This document shows positions 26,222 through 35,023 of a stretch of 64,000 nt of DNA, piece by piece (position 1 is the stretch's first letter; each line of letters begins with the position of its first letter). The stretch spans positions 1-64,000 of the forward strand of contig JAFTXN010000002.1 in the NCBI GenBank assembly GCA_017461605.1, in the 5' to 3' direction. The notes beneath the pieces are model-generated. The model had not been told where the DNA came from, did not search any database, and saw only the letters and a program-made list of their open reading frames with translations. The translations under genes and the position numbers were made by a program. This DNA is from Bacteroidaceae bacterium. GTDB lineage: Bacteria > Bacteroidota > Bacteroidia > Bacteroidales > Bacteroidaceae.

Positions 26222-26860
26222 TTATTTTGTCTTCTTGCCGAGGACGTAGATGTCTAAATCCTCGATTTCGCGTGTAGTCAGTACAGAATAATCGCCGCCG
26301 CTCTGAATGATGATGCGACATGCCATCTCAAAGAACATGGCACGCTCGAATGCCTGATCGAAGTCCTTGCCACACACCACTTGTCCGTGATTGGTGAGCA
26401 GCACGGAGTTGTGTTTTCGCATGGCTTCTACCACGGCCTTAGCCAATTCCGGAGAACCGGGACGGAGGTAGGGAATCACCGGAATCTCACGTCCTACATG
26501 ACAGGGCACTTCGGCAGTGACGTTGAAGTTTTCGGGTTTCTCCTTCATGCACGACACAGCCGTGGCATAGGGAGACTGAAAATGCAGCACCACATTTACG
26601 TCAGGCCGAGTGCGGAGTACGCCCAAGTGGAAGCCGCTTTCCATCGAGGGCTTCACCCCATTGAGCACCTCACCCGAGGCGACAACACAATGCGATACTT
26701 TCTCTTTTTGCAAAGTGGGAACCCAAGAACCGGTGCCGGAAACCAGCGCTTCGTCGCCGATACGCCACGAAAGGTTGCCACTGCTGCAAACGGTCAGGCC
26801 GGCTTCGCCCACGCGGTGGGCCTGCTTGACAAATTCTTCAATATGTTGATCGGTAATCAT
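26222..26860 (-). CDS. fucA: Class II aldolase FucA-type (L-fuculose-phosphate aldolase)
   Basis: The 212-residue enzyme cleaves L-fuculose 1-phosphate into dihydroxyacetone phosphate and L-lactaldehyde. Family marks: GLTVCSSGNLSWRIGDEALVSGTG near residues 20-43, the metal-binding His pair in VVLHFQSPYAT, PCHVGREIPVIPYLRPGS, and LLTNHGQVVCGKDFDQAFERA with the third metal histidine. It sits between fucO and the kinase in the operon. Lactaldehyde produced here is the substrate of the neighbouring FucO. Assignment to fuculose rather than rhamnulose rests on context. Confidence 0.9.
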   Translation of the reverse strand: MITDQHIEEFVKQAHRVGEAGLTVCSSGNLSWRIGDEALVSGTGSWVPTLQKEKVSHCVVASGEVLNGVKPSMESGFHLGVLRTRPDVNVVLHFQSPYATAVSCMKEKPENFNVTAEVPCHVGREIPVIPYLRPGSPELAKAVVEAMRKHNSVLLTNHGQVVCGKDFDQAFERAMFFEMACRIIIQSGGDYSVLTTREIEDLDIYVLGKKTK

Positions 26861-26875
26861 AAACTTATGGTTGAG

Positions 26876-28030
26876 TTATAAAACTTGCTTGTACAATTCT
26901 AAGATAATGTCTTTGTTCACTTCACGCGGATTGCCGGGTGTGCAGACATCGGCAGCTGCAGCTGTAGCCAGACGGTCGAGGTCCTCGGCTTTGATTCCCA
27001 ATTCTGACAAGTGCTGCGGAATGCCTACACGCACCGACAGGTCCTTGACAGCATCGACGGCGGCTTGTGCAGCCTCCTCGCGACTCATGCCGGCAGTGTA
27101 TACGTCCATGGCTTTGGCTATTTGTACGTATTTGTCAAGTGCTGCCGGCATGTTGTAGGCCATGATGGTGGGAAGCAACAAGGCGTTGGCCACACCGTGA
27201 GGTATGTCAAAAATAGCACCGAGTGGGTGGGCCATTCCGTGCACCACTCCCAGACCTACGTTCGAGAATGCCATACCTGCGATGTATTGAGCCACAGCCA
27301 TGCCGTCGCGAGCTTCGGCATTCTGCGGTTCGTTGACAGCAGTTTCCAAGTGACGGGCAATCATCTCGATGGCTTTCAGCTCAAACATATCGCTCATCTC
27401 CCATGCCCCCTTGGTAATCAGCCCTTCGATGGCATGGGTCAGCGCATCGAGTCCGGTGGCGGCAGTGAGGCTCTTGGGCAAGGTGTACATCAACTCGGCG
27501 TCGACAATGGCCATCACCGGGATGTCGTTCGGGTCGACGCACACCATCTTCTTCTCATTCACCTCATCGGTAATCACATAGTTGATGGTAACTTCGGCGG
27601 CAGTGCCGGCGGTGGTTGGCAGTGCGATGATGGGCACCGACTTCTTCTTTGTGTCGGCCACGCCTTCCAATGAAACAACATCTGCAAACTCCGGATTGTT
27701 TGTGATGATGCCGATGGCCTTGGCTGTGTCCATGGACGAACCTCCACCAATGGCCAGGATGAAGTCTGCGCCCGATGCAGCAAACGCTGCCACACCGGCC
27801 TTCACATTGGCCACGGTGGGGTTGGGTTTGATATCGCTGAACACATCGTAGGGGATACCGGCGGCATCGAGCACCGTCAACACCTTGTCGGCCACGCCGA
27901 ACTTGATGAGATCCTTGTCGGTGGCTACAAAAGCTTTCTTATAGCCCAGACGGGCAATCTCCTGCGGCAACACTTCGCGTGCGCCCGGTCCGAAATATGA
28001 AACTTCGTTGAGAATAAAACGTCTTACCAT
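26876..28030 (-). CDS. fucO: Lactaldehyde reductase FucO
   Basis: This 384-residue iron-dependent alcohol dehydrogenase reduces L-lactaldehyde to 1,2-propanediol with NADH. Marks: GPGAREVLPQEIARLGYKKAFVATD, the nucleotide-binding IGGGSSMDTAK, AVGG-like GVADTKKK, TAGTAAEVT, and the metal-binding histidines in ATGLDALTHAIEG and NVGLGVVHGMAHPLG. I chose ATG 28030 (MVRRFILNEVSYFG) over an in-frame ATG at 28093, as it gives the expected FucO N-terminus. It follows fucI in the operon. Confidence 0.93.
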   Translation of the reverse strand: MVRRFILNEVSYFGPGAREVLPQEIARLGYKKAFVATDKDLIKFGVADKVLTVLDAAGIPYDVFSDIKPNPTVANVKAGVAAFAASGADFILAIGGGSSMDTAKAIGIITNNPEFADVVSLEGVADTKKKSVPIIALPTTAGTAAEVTINYVITDEVNEKKMVCVDPNDIPVMAIVDAELMYTLPKSLTAATGLDALTHAIEGLITKGAWEMSDMFELKAIEMIARHLETAVNEPQNAEARDGMAVAQYIAGMAFSNVGLGVVHGMAHPLGAIFDIPHGVANALLLPTIMAYNMPAALDKYVQIAKAMDVYTAGMSREEAAQAAVDAVKDLSVRVGIPQHLSELGIKAEDLDRLATAAAADVCTPGNPREVNKDIILELYKQVL

Positions 28031-28049
28031 AGTGTCTTTTATGAAAGGA

Positions 28050-28103
28050 AATAAAGAAGGACCGAAAGTGCTTTCGAAAATAGCTGAGAGCACTTTTAGT
28101 CCT
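28050..28103 (-). terminator. Hairpin between fucI and fucO
   Basis: On the minus strand AAGGACTAAAAGTGCT pairs with AGCACTTTCGGTCCTT, with two mismatches and a loop of about 16 bases, then a T-rich tail. It lies after the fucI stop and would allow FucI to be made in excess of FucO. Confidence 0.5.
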
Positions 28104-28115
28104 TATGGATACACA

Positions 28116-29891
28116 TTATTTATATACGGGGCCGTAAGCCTGACATGCGCGATAGTCGGCTCCCTCCTTGTCCATGCCAAAGGCGTTCCAAGCCGCCGGA
28201 CGGAAAATGGCGTCTTCGGGAACGTTGTGCATGCAGACGGGGATGCGGAGCATGGAGGCCAAGGTTATCAGATCGGCACCGATGTGCCCGTAACTGATAG
28301 CGCCGTGGTTGGCTCCCCAGTTGTTCATCACAGAATAGACGTCCTTGAACGGAGCCTTGGTCTCGTCGAGGCGAGGAACGAACCATGTGGTGGGCCATGT
28401 GGGGTCGGTACGCATGTTGAGCACATCGTGTATCTCGGGTGCTACGTCTGCCGTCCAACCTTCAGCAATCTGCAGCACGGGACCGAGTCCCTTCACCAGG
28501 TTGAGGCGCGACATGGTTACAGGCATTCCGCCCTTGGAGAGGAAATTGCTGGAGAAGCCACCGCCGCGGAAGTAGTCGCGGTCGGCCGGCATCCAATTGG
28601 TGTTCTTGAGACAGGCCTCCGCATCCTTGTCGGTCATTTCCCAACAGGGCTTCATGCAAGCTTCGCCGGCGGCATTGGTGCTGGCACCTGTGGCATCAAG
28701 CGTGGTAGCACCTGAGTTGATGAGGTGAATCATACCACCGGCAGCAAGTCCTGTGAGTTCTTTACCGGTGACGCGCTTCACAGCCTCGGGACTCCAATAA
28801 GTACGCACGTCGGAGAACATCTGTCCGCAGCCGGTCAGCAAGTTTCCGAAGAGCATGGCCACAGCGTTGCAAGCATCGTTTTCGGTAGCCAACACATAGG
28901 CTTTACGAATGCCGTTCCAGTCGAAAGTGCTGCACATCAAGGCTTCTGTAAAGTCGCCATTAGGTTTCCAATCGGTCCATTGGCGTTGACCTTGGAAACC
29001 GCCGGCGATGGCATTGTGGCCGATAGCCTCTTCTTTGAAACCCATATCGCGGAGTTTCGGGTTGCCTTGCATGAGGTCGCGCACGATGAGTGTCATTTTC
29101 ACCACAAACTCCCAATCGGCATCCTTGCCGGCACGGTCTTTCTGCTTCTCGGGGCGATTCTTGTCCCATCCCTCATTGGGCTTGCAGAACTGCTCGGTCC
29201 ATGCCATGGCCTTGGCGTATTCTTCTTTGTCATAGATGCCTTCTTCCATGCGACGCAGTATCTCGGTTTCGTCAACACTCTCGTTGCGCATGCCGAGGTA
29301 GTTTTGGAAAAAGTCTTGGTTCACAATACTTCCGGCGATGCCCATACACTGGCTGCCGATGGACAGGTAGCTCTGGCCACGCATGTCGGCTACGGCAATG
29401 GCGGCGCGGGCAAAACGCAACAGTTTCTCTGCAACATCGGCCGGGATACTGTTGTCGTCGAGGTCTTGAACGTCGTGTCCGTAGATGCCGAAAGCGGGAA
29501 GCCCCTTCTGAGCGTGGCCGGCCAAAACGGCTGCCAGGTAAACTGCACCCGGGCGCTCTGTCCCGTTAAAGCCCCATACGGCTTTCGGCCAGTGCGGATG
29601 CATATCCATAGTCTCGGAACCGTAACACCAGCAAGAGGTTACAGTGATGGTCGCACCGACCCCCTCGCGTTCGAACTTCTCAGCGCAAGCAGCCGTCTCG
29701 GCCACGCGACCGATGGTACTGTCGGCTATGACGCACTCCACGGGAGTGCCGTCTGCATGACGCACATTGGCAGAAACCAACTCGGCCACGGCTTTTGCCA
29801 GTGACATGGTCTTCTCTTCCAGACTCTCACGCACACCGCCCTGACGACCGTCGATGGTGGGGCGTATACCGATTTTGGGATACTTTCTCAT
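28116..29891 (-). CDS. fucI: L-fucose isomerase FucI
   Basis: The 591-residue enzyme isomerises L-fucose to L-fuculose, the first intracellular step. Length matches the family. Recognised segments include [16 protein letters not shown] at the N-terminus, [66 protein letters not shown] and the C-terminal [20 protein letters not shown] with catalytic histidines. It is the first gene of the operon; the 160-base region upstream probably contains the promoter. No fucR-type GntR regulator is encoded next to it. Confidence 0.95.
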   Translation of the reverse strand: MRKYPKIGIRPTIDGRQGGVRESLEEKTMSLAKAVAELVSANVRHADGTPVECVIADSTIGRVAETAACAEKFEREGVGATITVTSCWCYGSETMDMHPHWPKAVWGFNGTERPGAVYLAAVLAGHAQKGLPAFGIYGHDVQDLDDNSIPADVAEKLLRFARAAIAVADMRGQSYLSIGSQCMGIAGSIVNQDFFQNYLGMRNESVDETEILRRMEEGIYDKEEYAKAMAWTEQFCKPNEGWDKNRPEKQKDRAGKDADWEFVVKMTLIVRDLMQGNPKLRDMGFKEEAIGHNAIAGGFQGQRQWTDWKPNGDFTEALMCSTFDWNGIRKAYVLATENDACNAVAMLFGNLLTGCGQMFSDVRTYWSPEAVKRVTGKELTGLAAGGMIHLINSGATTLDATGASTNAAGEACMKPCWEMTDKDAEACLKNTNWMPADRDYFRGGGFSSNFLSKGGMPVTMSRLNLVKGLGPVLQIAEGWTADVAPEIHDVLNMRTDPTWPTTWFVPRLDETKAPFKDVYSVMNNWGANHGAISYGHIGADLITLASMLRIPVCMHNVPEDAIFRPAAWNAFGMDKEGADYRACQAYGPVYK

Positions 29892-30054
29892 AGTATGATT
29901 TTTTTAGGTTCGTGTTAAAAGAATATACAAAGGAAAGCAATTTTGTTGGAAGCCGTCGTAGGTTGTAAATATGTTGTGCGGCAGAAAGAAGAAGTAATAT
30001 AGAAAAAAGGGGGATGTGCCAATGCACATCCCCGAGGAACTAATTTAAATTGGT

Positions 30055-30522
30055 TTACTTCTTTGATCTAAATATACGCTTATACCAAGGTTGGGAAACG
30101 TTATACACAGTGCGCTCATGCTCCGGTTGTTCTGTCTTTAGAGCTTCTAAATCGGCTTTTGTCGCTTTCCTGAAGTTCTTAAAAGTAGCAGGATATCCGG
30201 AGATTGTGTATTTGCGTTCACCGAAGCTTGTACGCGAATAGATTATTTGAGGTTCTAATAATACATCCGCACCGGCTTCTTTTAAGATCTCTGCAATCAT
30301 ATTTCCCTTGAGATACTTCATCTTTGGCTCACCAATGTGAAAAGGTCTGAAGTTCCACGTCTTAGTAACTTCTACTTTTTTATGAACCTCTAAATCGGCA
30401 ACAGTAGGGTACTGGGAAATCTTTGCATCAATATTGACTGTGTCTGCAGTCCTCTTGATGGTTGTGCATGATGCCAATCCCAATAGTAGAGCGGTTGAAA
30501 ACAAAAGGAGTTTTATTTTCAT
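30055..30522 (-). CDS. Lipoprotein, paralogue of the next gene
   Basis: A 155-residue precursor with the lipoprotein signal MKIKLLLFSTALLLGLASC and TTIKRTADTVN after the lipobox Cys. The mature domain has AEILKEAGADVLLEPQ and the C-terminal YTISGYPATFKNFRKATK. It shares SCTT.K.TA, the AD-VL-.PQ segment and SGYPAT.KNF with the gene at 30538-30903, so the two arose by duplication. The function is unknown. Confidence 0.7.
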   Translation of the reverse strand: MKIKLLLFSTALLLGLASCTTIKRTADTVNIDAKISQYPTVADLEVHKKVEVTKTWNFRPFHIGEPKMKYLKGNMIAEILKEAGADVLLEPQIIYSRTSFGERKYTISGYPATFKNFRKATKADLEALKTEQPEHERTVYNVSQPWYKRIFRSKK

Positions 30523-30537
30523 GATATTTGAGTGAAT

Positions 30538-30903
30538 TTATTTGACTTTGAAGTTCTTGTATGTTGCAGGATAACCGCTTACAGTTACTTCTTTAATTTT
30601 CTTTCCGAACAATCCGCGACGAATGCGAGTGTCAAATTGAGGTGCTACAAGCACATCGCCTCCTCCGTTGTGACGTAAAGCTTCGCGAACAGCTACATTA
30701 TAGACATTTTGTGTTCCGCCGCGTCGAACTTTCTTGGGGACATCATATTCAAAGGTAATTCTTCTGTCTGAAACATCCAAGTCTGCAGTGCTGACTGCCT
30801 CAATGGAAGTTGCTACGTTCATAGAAGTGGCTGTTTTCTTCACTGTTGTACAAGACGCGAGTGTCAAGCCGGTTACGGCTATCAAAAGGAGTGATTTTTT
30901 CAT
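30538..30903 (-). CDS. Lipoprotein, paralogue of the previous gene
   Basis: A 121-residue precursor with MKKSLLLIAVTGLTLASC as lipoprotein signal. The mature part has STADLDVSDRRITFEYDV, VAREALRHNGGGDVLVAPQ-like residues and VTVSGYPATYKNFKV at the C-terminus. It lies 15 bases upstream of its paralogue and shares the same strand. Both probably face the periplasm on an outer- or inner-membrane anchor. Confidence 0.7.
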   Translation of the reverse strand: MKKSLLLIAVTGLTLASCTTVKKTATSMNVATSIEAVSTADLDVSDRRITFEYDVPKKVRRGGTQNVYNVAVREALRHNGGGDVLVAPQFDTRIRRGLFGKKIKEVTVSGYPATYKNFKVK

Positions 30904-30960
30904 AATGCTTTTACTTAATTGTTTAGTGATTGGAGATTAGTTATTATAGATATATGTGAT

Positions 30961-31725
30961 TTATTTTGCAATGAGCGAATGGAATTGATTAAGAATGTGT
31001 GGTTCTTCACAAACTTTGAAACTCATCTTTTTTGAGGAGAAATTAGTTCTCTGCTTTTGGCTTTTCATGTTGGTTGCGTCGCCTTCATAGGGGAAGTACA
31101 TGACACCTGCATAAAGTACGTCGGAGATATTGTAAAGTTCAACCAAAATAGCGAGTTTCTTATCCATGCTGATGTAGTAAAGACTGTAGTCTTCTTCATC
31201 CTGGCCTAAGAATTCATATCTTTCGGATAAGAATGAATGGAGAGTGCTATAGTAGCTTTCTGCATCCAGCAGGACGAGTGAGGAACTCAATTTGCCATTT
31301 TCAAAGTAATAAGCATACATTTCTGCAATACCATTGCCTGAGTAGAAAACAATGTTTTCATCCTGCTCTAACATGGTATAGCCTTTCATGAATGAATTAA
31401 CGACGTTTGTTGAAGCACCCCACTGCATGCAGGGATCATCGTAGAGATTATATTTGGGGGTTACCGTCAGTGAGAAAGATGCAGTATTGTTTGAAATTTT
31501 GGTTTTGCCAACTCTTAACGCTTTAATGGAGTTACCGGAAACTGTCGCAATGAGTGGGTCGGCGGAGAGCCAATTGGTACCTTTTTCGATGGTGTAGGTA
31601 TCTCCAGCCTTAAGGGTTACGTCCGGCATTCTTAAATCTTCTTCCGCGTCATCGTTACAGGAAGAAAGCACTAACGCGCTGAAACACGCTAAGAGCATAA
31701 TCGATTTGGTGAAAAATTTAGTCAT
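30961..31725 (-). CDS. Lipoprotein of unknown function
   Basis: A 254-residue precursor with a lipoprotein signal (FTKSIMLLACFSALVLSSC) and an acidic NDDAEEDLRMPD linker. Residues about 30-90 look like a BACON- or Ig-like beta domain (TLKAGDTYTIEKGTNWLSADPLIATVSGN). The C-terminal half is a tyrosine-rich mixed fold with repeated acidic and aromatic residues. No catalytic motif is visible. Confidence 0.65.
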   Translation of the reverse strand: MTKFFTKSIMLLACFSALVLSSCNDDAEEDLRMPDVTLKAGDTYTIEKGTNWLSADPLIATVSGNSIKALRVGKTKISNNTASFSLTVTPKYNLYDDPCMQWGASTNVVNSFMKGYTMLEQDENIVFYSGNGIAEMYAYYFENGKLSSSLVLLDAESYYSTLHSFLSERYEFLGQDEEDYSLYYISMDKKLAILVELYNISDVLYAGVMYFPYEGDATNMKSQKQRTNFSSKKMSFKVCEEPHILNQFHSLIAK

Positions 31726-32546
31726 AAATGTTGTTTTAGAATGTTATTAATAAAGTTAATAGAAATCAATATGGTAATCTCTGCAACGGAACAAGCTTTT
31801 CAGATTGATGGGTGACTATGTATAGATGTTCGCAGTGTTTCTTGTATTTAGTCAGTGCGTTGCTTGAGAAATGAAAATCGAGAATTTTGATTGCGTTACA
31901 ATTTTTTTTGTTTTTACAATAGTGTGAGTGAAATATGGGGAAGCTACTTCTATTGGGTGATTGTCCGTTATGAACTATTTATGGATGTGTTTTAAGTTTG
32001 TGGCAGCGTGATTATTATTTTTTTGGTAGTAACCATGTTTTATTAAATTTTATTTGCAAATATGACTCTAAAGTCGGAATTTACCCTCCCTTAATTGCAA
32101 ACAGATGTTAAATGTGTTATAAAACATAAGAAAGCAGTGAAACTCTTTTGTGTATTGATATGGGATTTTCCGGACCGGTGGCGGAGTCAGAGTGATACGT
32201 GTCTGACATCAGTTTGAGATATGTGCTTTGTGTGAAAATAAGTGTGTGAGATATGGCATCGCATGCCATGTATATGTGTACGCGTGTGTGTGCTCCGGTG
32301 TATTGAGCAAATTTGTTGTCACTGCTTTCATAGACGCAGGTAAGGTGTTGATAAGAACCTATTTGCTGTGTAATAATTATGACGATAGATGCAGTGTCGG
32401 AAAGAGTGTAGCAAGGAAACGAAGGATAGAACTTATAGGTTGCTTTAGTGAAATCGTAAGTGTAGTCTGTTTTGTTGTAGTTTTTGCAAGAGGGCTTAGT
32501 GCACTTCTTTGGCTGTTGCCAATGTAGAATGAGAGATATGGGACAT
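31726..32546. other. AT-rich gap, no gene found
   Basis: About 820 bases with no convincing gene on either strand. A short + strand frame (32228-32527) has no family marks and a low-quality start. Stretches such as 31895-31920 and 32020-32060 are A/T-rich runs. It could be the remnant of a lost gene or a long regulatory region upstream of the lipoprotein at 31725. Confidence 0.4.
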
Positions 32547-32589
32547 AAGAAATCCCTTGGCGAGAATTGCTTCTGCCAAGGGATTTCTT
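32547..32589 (-). terminator. Hairpin ending the tRNA-Arg transcript
   Basis: A perfect 14-bp stem (32547-32560 with 32576-32589) starts five bases downstream of the tRNA 3' end and carries TTTCTT in the distal arm. Confidence 0.65.
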
Positions 32590-32593
32590 GTTG

Positions 32594-32667
32594 TGACCCC
32601 GCTGGGATTCAAACCCAGGACCTTCAGAACCGGAATCTGACGCTCTATTCAGCTAAGCTACGGAGCC
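32594..32667 (-). tRNA. tRNA-Arg (anticodon CCG)
   Basis: The minus strand folds as a 74-base cloverleaf. The acceptor arms GGCTCCG and CGGGGTC pair with two G-U wobbles; the D arm begins TAGCTTAGCTGAATAGAGC; the anticodon stem TCAGA/TCTGA encloses the loop TTCCGGT, so the anticodon is CCG, reading arginine CGG; the T arm is CTGGG TTTGAAT CCCAG. CCA is not encoded. Its promoter is the repeat-borne TTTG-N19-TATCTTTG box just upstream. Confidence 0.93.
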
Positions 32668-32683
32668 ATTTCTTTTCGTGGTG

Positions 32684-32935
32684 CAAAGATAGTGCAAGGC
32701 GAGCGGAGAACAAAGGAAAACTTGTTTTTCTTTTTCTCCCGAGGCGCAGCCTATCTTGGGCTGTCAAGCCAAAGTGTGCAAGGCGAGCGGAGAACAAAGG
32801 AAAACTTGTTTTTCTTTTTCTCCCGAGGCGCAGCCTATCTTGGGCTGTCAAGCCAAAGTGTGCAAGGCGAGCGGAGAACAAAGGAAAACTTGCTTTTCTT
32901 TTTCTTCAGAGCCGTAGCCTATCTTGTGAACGCAC
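32684..32935 (-). repeat. Three tandem 84-bp promoter-carrying repeats upstream of tRNA-Arg
   Basis: Copies begin at 32692, 32776 and 32860 (exactly 84 bases apart). Each has GCAAGGCGAGCGG, an A-rich then T-rich middle, then CCGAGGCGCAGCCTATCTTG or a variant. The copy nearest the gene carries CAAAGATA (32684-32691) and CAAA (32711-32714), which on the minus strand read as a -7 TATCTTTG and -33 TTTG separated by exactly 19 bases. The -7 box ends 16 bases before the tRNA. Confidence 0.8.
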
Positions 32936-32988
32936 TCGAAATGTGTGTGGGAGACTTGTCCGTTTTCGGACAGGCTTGTTGGTGAAAT

Positions 32989-33051
32989 CTGCAAGGCGTT
33001 TAGAAAATTCTGCAGTGCTTGTAGAATTTTCTAAACGCCTTGCAGATTTTT
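32989..33051. repeat. Array of three 21-bp units
   Basis: Units occupy 32989-33009, 33010-33030 and 33031-33051. The first and third are inverted copies of each other (CTGCAAGGCGTTTAG and CTAAACGCCTTGCAG) around a CTGCAGTGCTTGTAG middle, so the whole can fold as a long hairpin. It abuts the stop codon of the phosphatase gene and may act as its terminator. Confidence 0.75.
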
Positions 33052-33511
33052 AGGGATGCGGTTTGAGTTCACGCAACTGTTTTTCAGCTGTTTCGCGAGT
33101 GAGGGGAAGATAGCCGCATTCGAGGTTGTAGAGCAGGTGGTTGTGTGCTCCTTTGTAGGAATCCTCCAGGTGTTGTCCGGTCAGCGAGTAGTGGGTGGCT
33201 TCCACCACAAGGCGACTGCGGTGGTTGCCGCACATACAGTGCACGATGGTAGGCACGTTGTTGAGAATGTTGTTGCAGAGCACGTGGACGGCTTGCAGGA
33301 GGTTGTGCCAACCGATATCGTCGGTCTCTTCGCGGAGGGGAAAGTGGTGATAGGCGATGCCGCGTCGCTCGTATTCGGTGATTAGGACCTCGGAGGTGTG
33401 TTCGCTGACATTGATAATGGAGCGGACGTTACCGAAAATCCAAGGATTATCAAGCTCGTGCAGGGTGGGGAACGGGCGTGCCTGTATGGGAGCGAAGGAG
33501 TAGCGTTTCAT
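33050..33511 (-). CDS. Protein tyrosine/dual-specificity phosphatase-like protein
   Basis: This 153-residue protein carries the cysteine-phosphatase P-loop HCMCGNHRS, that is Cys-X5-Arg followed by Ser, near residue 92, preceded by TIV and followed by the helix RLVVEATHYSL. The acidic segment PLREETDDIGW may supply the general-acid Asp. It lacks a signal peptide, so it should be cytoplasmic. Likely a phosphotyrosine or small-metabolite phosphatase. The gene end abuts a 21-bp repeat array. Confidence 0.7.
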   Translation of the reverse strand: MKRYSFAPIQARPFPTLHELDNPWIFGNVRSIINVSEHTSEVLITEYERRGIAYHHFPLREETDDIGWHNLLQAVHVLCNNILNNVPTIVHCMCGNHRSRLVVEATHYSLTGQHLEDSYKGAHNHLLYNLECGYLPLTRETAEKQLRELKPHP

Positions 33512-33545
33512 GGGTTTGGTGATGCGCGGATGCTTTCCTCCTGTG

Positions 33546-34163
33546 CTACAGCGTTTCGAACAATTGCTCGCCCCGTGTTTCGCAGGCTTCGTTCAGGTCC
33601 ATGTAGCGCAGCAGGGCCTTTTGTGCAGCCCGTTGCACGATGCGGTCGGTGCTTCGCAGGTCGGCGGCCAGGTGGTCGAGCAATTCCTGCTCATCGCGCT
33701 CGTTGGGCATCATGCCTTTCATGAACAGGCGCGAGGCGAGCAGCCATCCGCAGAGTCGGTGCATGCTGCTGTCGGCCGCAATCCATTCGAACATCTTGCC
33801 GGAGGCAAATGGCAGGCGGTCGAAGAGGTGCATCACCGTGCATTCGGCTTCCTCGGGGAAGCGCATCTGCTCCACCCATAGTTCGGCCAACGCCTCGTCA
33901 AAGGCTTCGGTGGGCATCAGCATGGCTGCCAGCAGACGGCACTCGCGGATATCCTCTTTCCACAGTTCGGCGGCCAGTGCGTAGGTGTGGGGCAGCTCTT
34001 CGGCCATCTCGCGGAGGCGAGGCAGCTCTACACCGAAATTCACCTTGTAGGCCAGTCCCTTTTCTCGCATCGAAGTGCTGGTGATGCCGTTCATCACGCC
34101 GCGCAATCGCAGTTTGACGTTGCGCACTTGTTCGTGGAGTATGTCTTTTTCGGTTGTGCTCAT
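33546..34163 (-). CDS. DNA alkylation repair (AlkD-like) HEAT-repeat protein
   Basis: This 205-residue protein is a short AlkD-superfamily member made of HEAT-like helical pairs (YKVNFGVELPRLREMAEELPH, ELWKEDIRECRLLAAMLMPTEAF, MFEWIAADSSMHRLCGWLLA). AlkD proteins remove alkylated bases without base flipping; a catalytic Asp/Trp set is not certain here, so activity is unproven. Its promoter is carried by the adjacent repeat, with the -7 box ending 32 bases before the ATG. The phosphatase gene is 34 bases downstream. Confidence 0.75.
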   Translation of the reverse strand: MSTTEKDILHEQVRNVKLRLRGVMNGITSTSMREKGLAYKVNFGVELPRLREMAEELPHTYALAAELWKEDIRECRLLAAMLMPTEAFDEALAELWVEQMRFPEEAECTVMHLFDRLPFASGKMFEWIAADSSMHRLCGWLLASRLFMKGMMPNERDEQELLDHLAADLRSTDRIVQRAAQKALLRYMDLNEACETRGEQLFETL

Positions 34164-34195
34164 ATATTTTGTGATAATGTTTTTGGATGAGTTGC

Positions 34196-34390
34196 CAAAG
34201 ATAGTGCAAGGCGAGCGGAGGGCAAAAGGAAAGTTAGCTTTTCTTTTTCATCCCGAGCCGTAGCCTATCTTGCGTGAAGTGAAAGATAGTGCAAGGCGAG
34301 CGGAAAGAGTGAAAATGAACCTGTGAAATTTTCAAAATCTTTTCCGAGCCGCCTCCTATCTTATCTAAAGATAGTGCAAAAAGAGCGGGG
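34196..34390 (-). repeat. Promoter-carrying 85-bp repeats upstream of the AlkD-like gene
   Basis: Copies start at 34204, 34289 and 34374 (85-base period). The gene-proximal copy has CAAAGATA (34196-34203), read on the minus strand as TATCTTTG, and CAAA at 34223-34226 (TTTG), exactly 19 bases apart. The inner copies read GAAAGATAG and TAAAGATAG, close to but not matching the box. The last copy is partial. Confidence 0.75.
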
Positions 34391-34490
34391 CGCACGAATA
34401 ATTTTCAGCAATGATTTGAAAAAACAAGGGATAATGTGTAGTTTTCGCTGCCGTGTGTGCGTCTAATGGGGTAAACGACCTTTGAAAACG

Positions 34491-34498
34491 TACTTTTG
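34491..34498 (+). promoter_or_regulatory. -7 box of the sigma factor gene
   Basis: TACTTTTG fits TAnnTTTG and lies 30 bases before the chosen ATG at 34529. Because this box overlaps an upstream in-frame ATG at 34496, that ATG would lie before or at the transcription start and is unlikely to be used. Confidence 0.5.
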
Positions 34499-34528
34499 GT
34501 CGGGAATTTTGAAAACAAGATCAGAGGA

Positions 34529-35011
34529 ATGAAACTTACAGAATTGGAATTTACGGAATTGGTGCAGCAGCACAAGGGCACTATCTACACCGTTTGCTTC
34601 ATGTTTGCCGAAGATGCGGCCGAGGCTGACGATTTGTTTCAAGACGTGCTGGTGAACCTGTGGCGTGGGTTGAAGGACTTTCGGGCCGAGAGTGCTGAGG
34701 CTACTTGGGTGTGGCGTGTTGCGCTGAATACGTGCATTTCGCAGCAACGGAAGAAGCGCAAACGCAACTTTGTGTCGCTATCTATGGAAAGCAACTTCTT
34801 CGAGGACAATGACGAGGAAGCGCGACAGGTGCGCCTGTTGCACGAACGCATACACCGCTTGCAACCTTTCGACCGCGCCATTGTGCTTTTGTGGCTGGAG
34901 AACCTGAGTTACGAAGACATTGCGGCTATTGTGGGCATCACGGTGAAAAATGTGTCGGTGCGCCTGGTACGCATCCGCGAGCAACTCAAGAGAATGTCGA
35001 ACCCTGAATAA
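34529..35011 (+). CDS. ECF-type RNA polymerase sigma factor
   Basis: The 160-residue protein shows region 2 (FTELVQQHKGTIYTVCFMFAEDAAEADDLFQDVLVNLWRG) and region 4 (LQPFDRAIVLLWLENLSYEDIAAIVGITVKNVSVRLVRIREQL). Region 3 is short, as in extracytoplasmic-function sigma factors. An RBS-like AGAGGA precedes ATG 34529. It is followed after 12 bases by a membrane protein that may act as its anti-sigma factor. Confidence 0.85.
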   Translation: MKLTELEFTELVQQHKGTIYTVCFMFAEDAAEADDLFQDVLVNLWRGLKDFRAESAEATWVWRVALNTCISQQRKKRKRNFVSLSMESNFFEDNDEEARQVRLLHERIHRLQPFDRAIVLLWLENLSYEDIAAIVGITVKNVSVRLVRIREQLKRMSNPE

Positions 35012-35023
35012 AGAACGAAGAAT

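Noticed and set aside
28725-29804. Open frame of 359 codons on the + strand
   Set aside because: Antisense of fucI, an unambiguous gene.
32228-32527. 99-codon + strand frame
   Set aside because: Cys/Val-rich low-quality sequence without start context or family similarity.
32645-32985. Frames over the promoter repeat with repeated AHFGLTAQDRL or GERRTKENLF blocks
   Set aside because: Generated by the 84-bp tandem repeat; the DNA carries promoter boxes instead.
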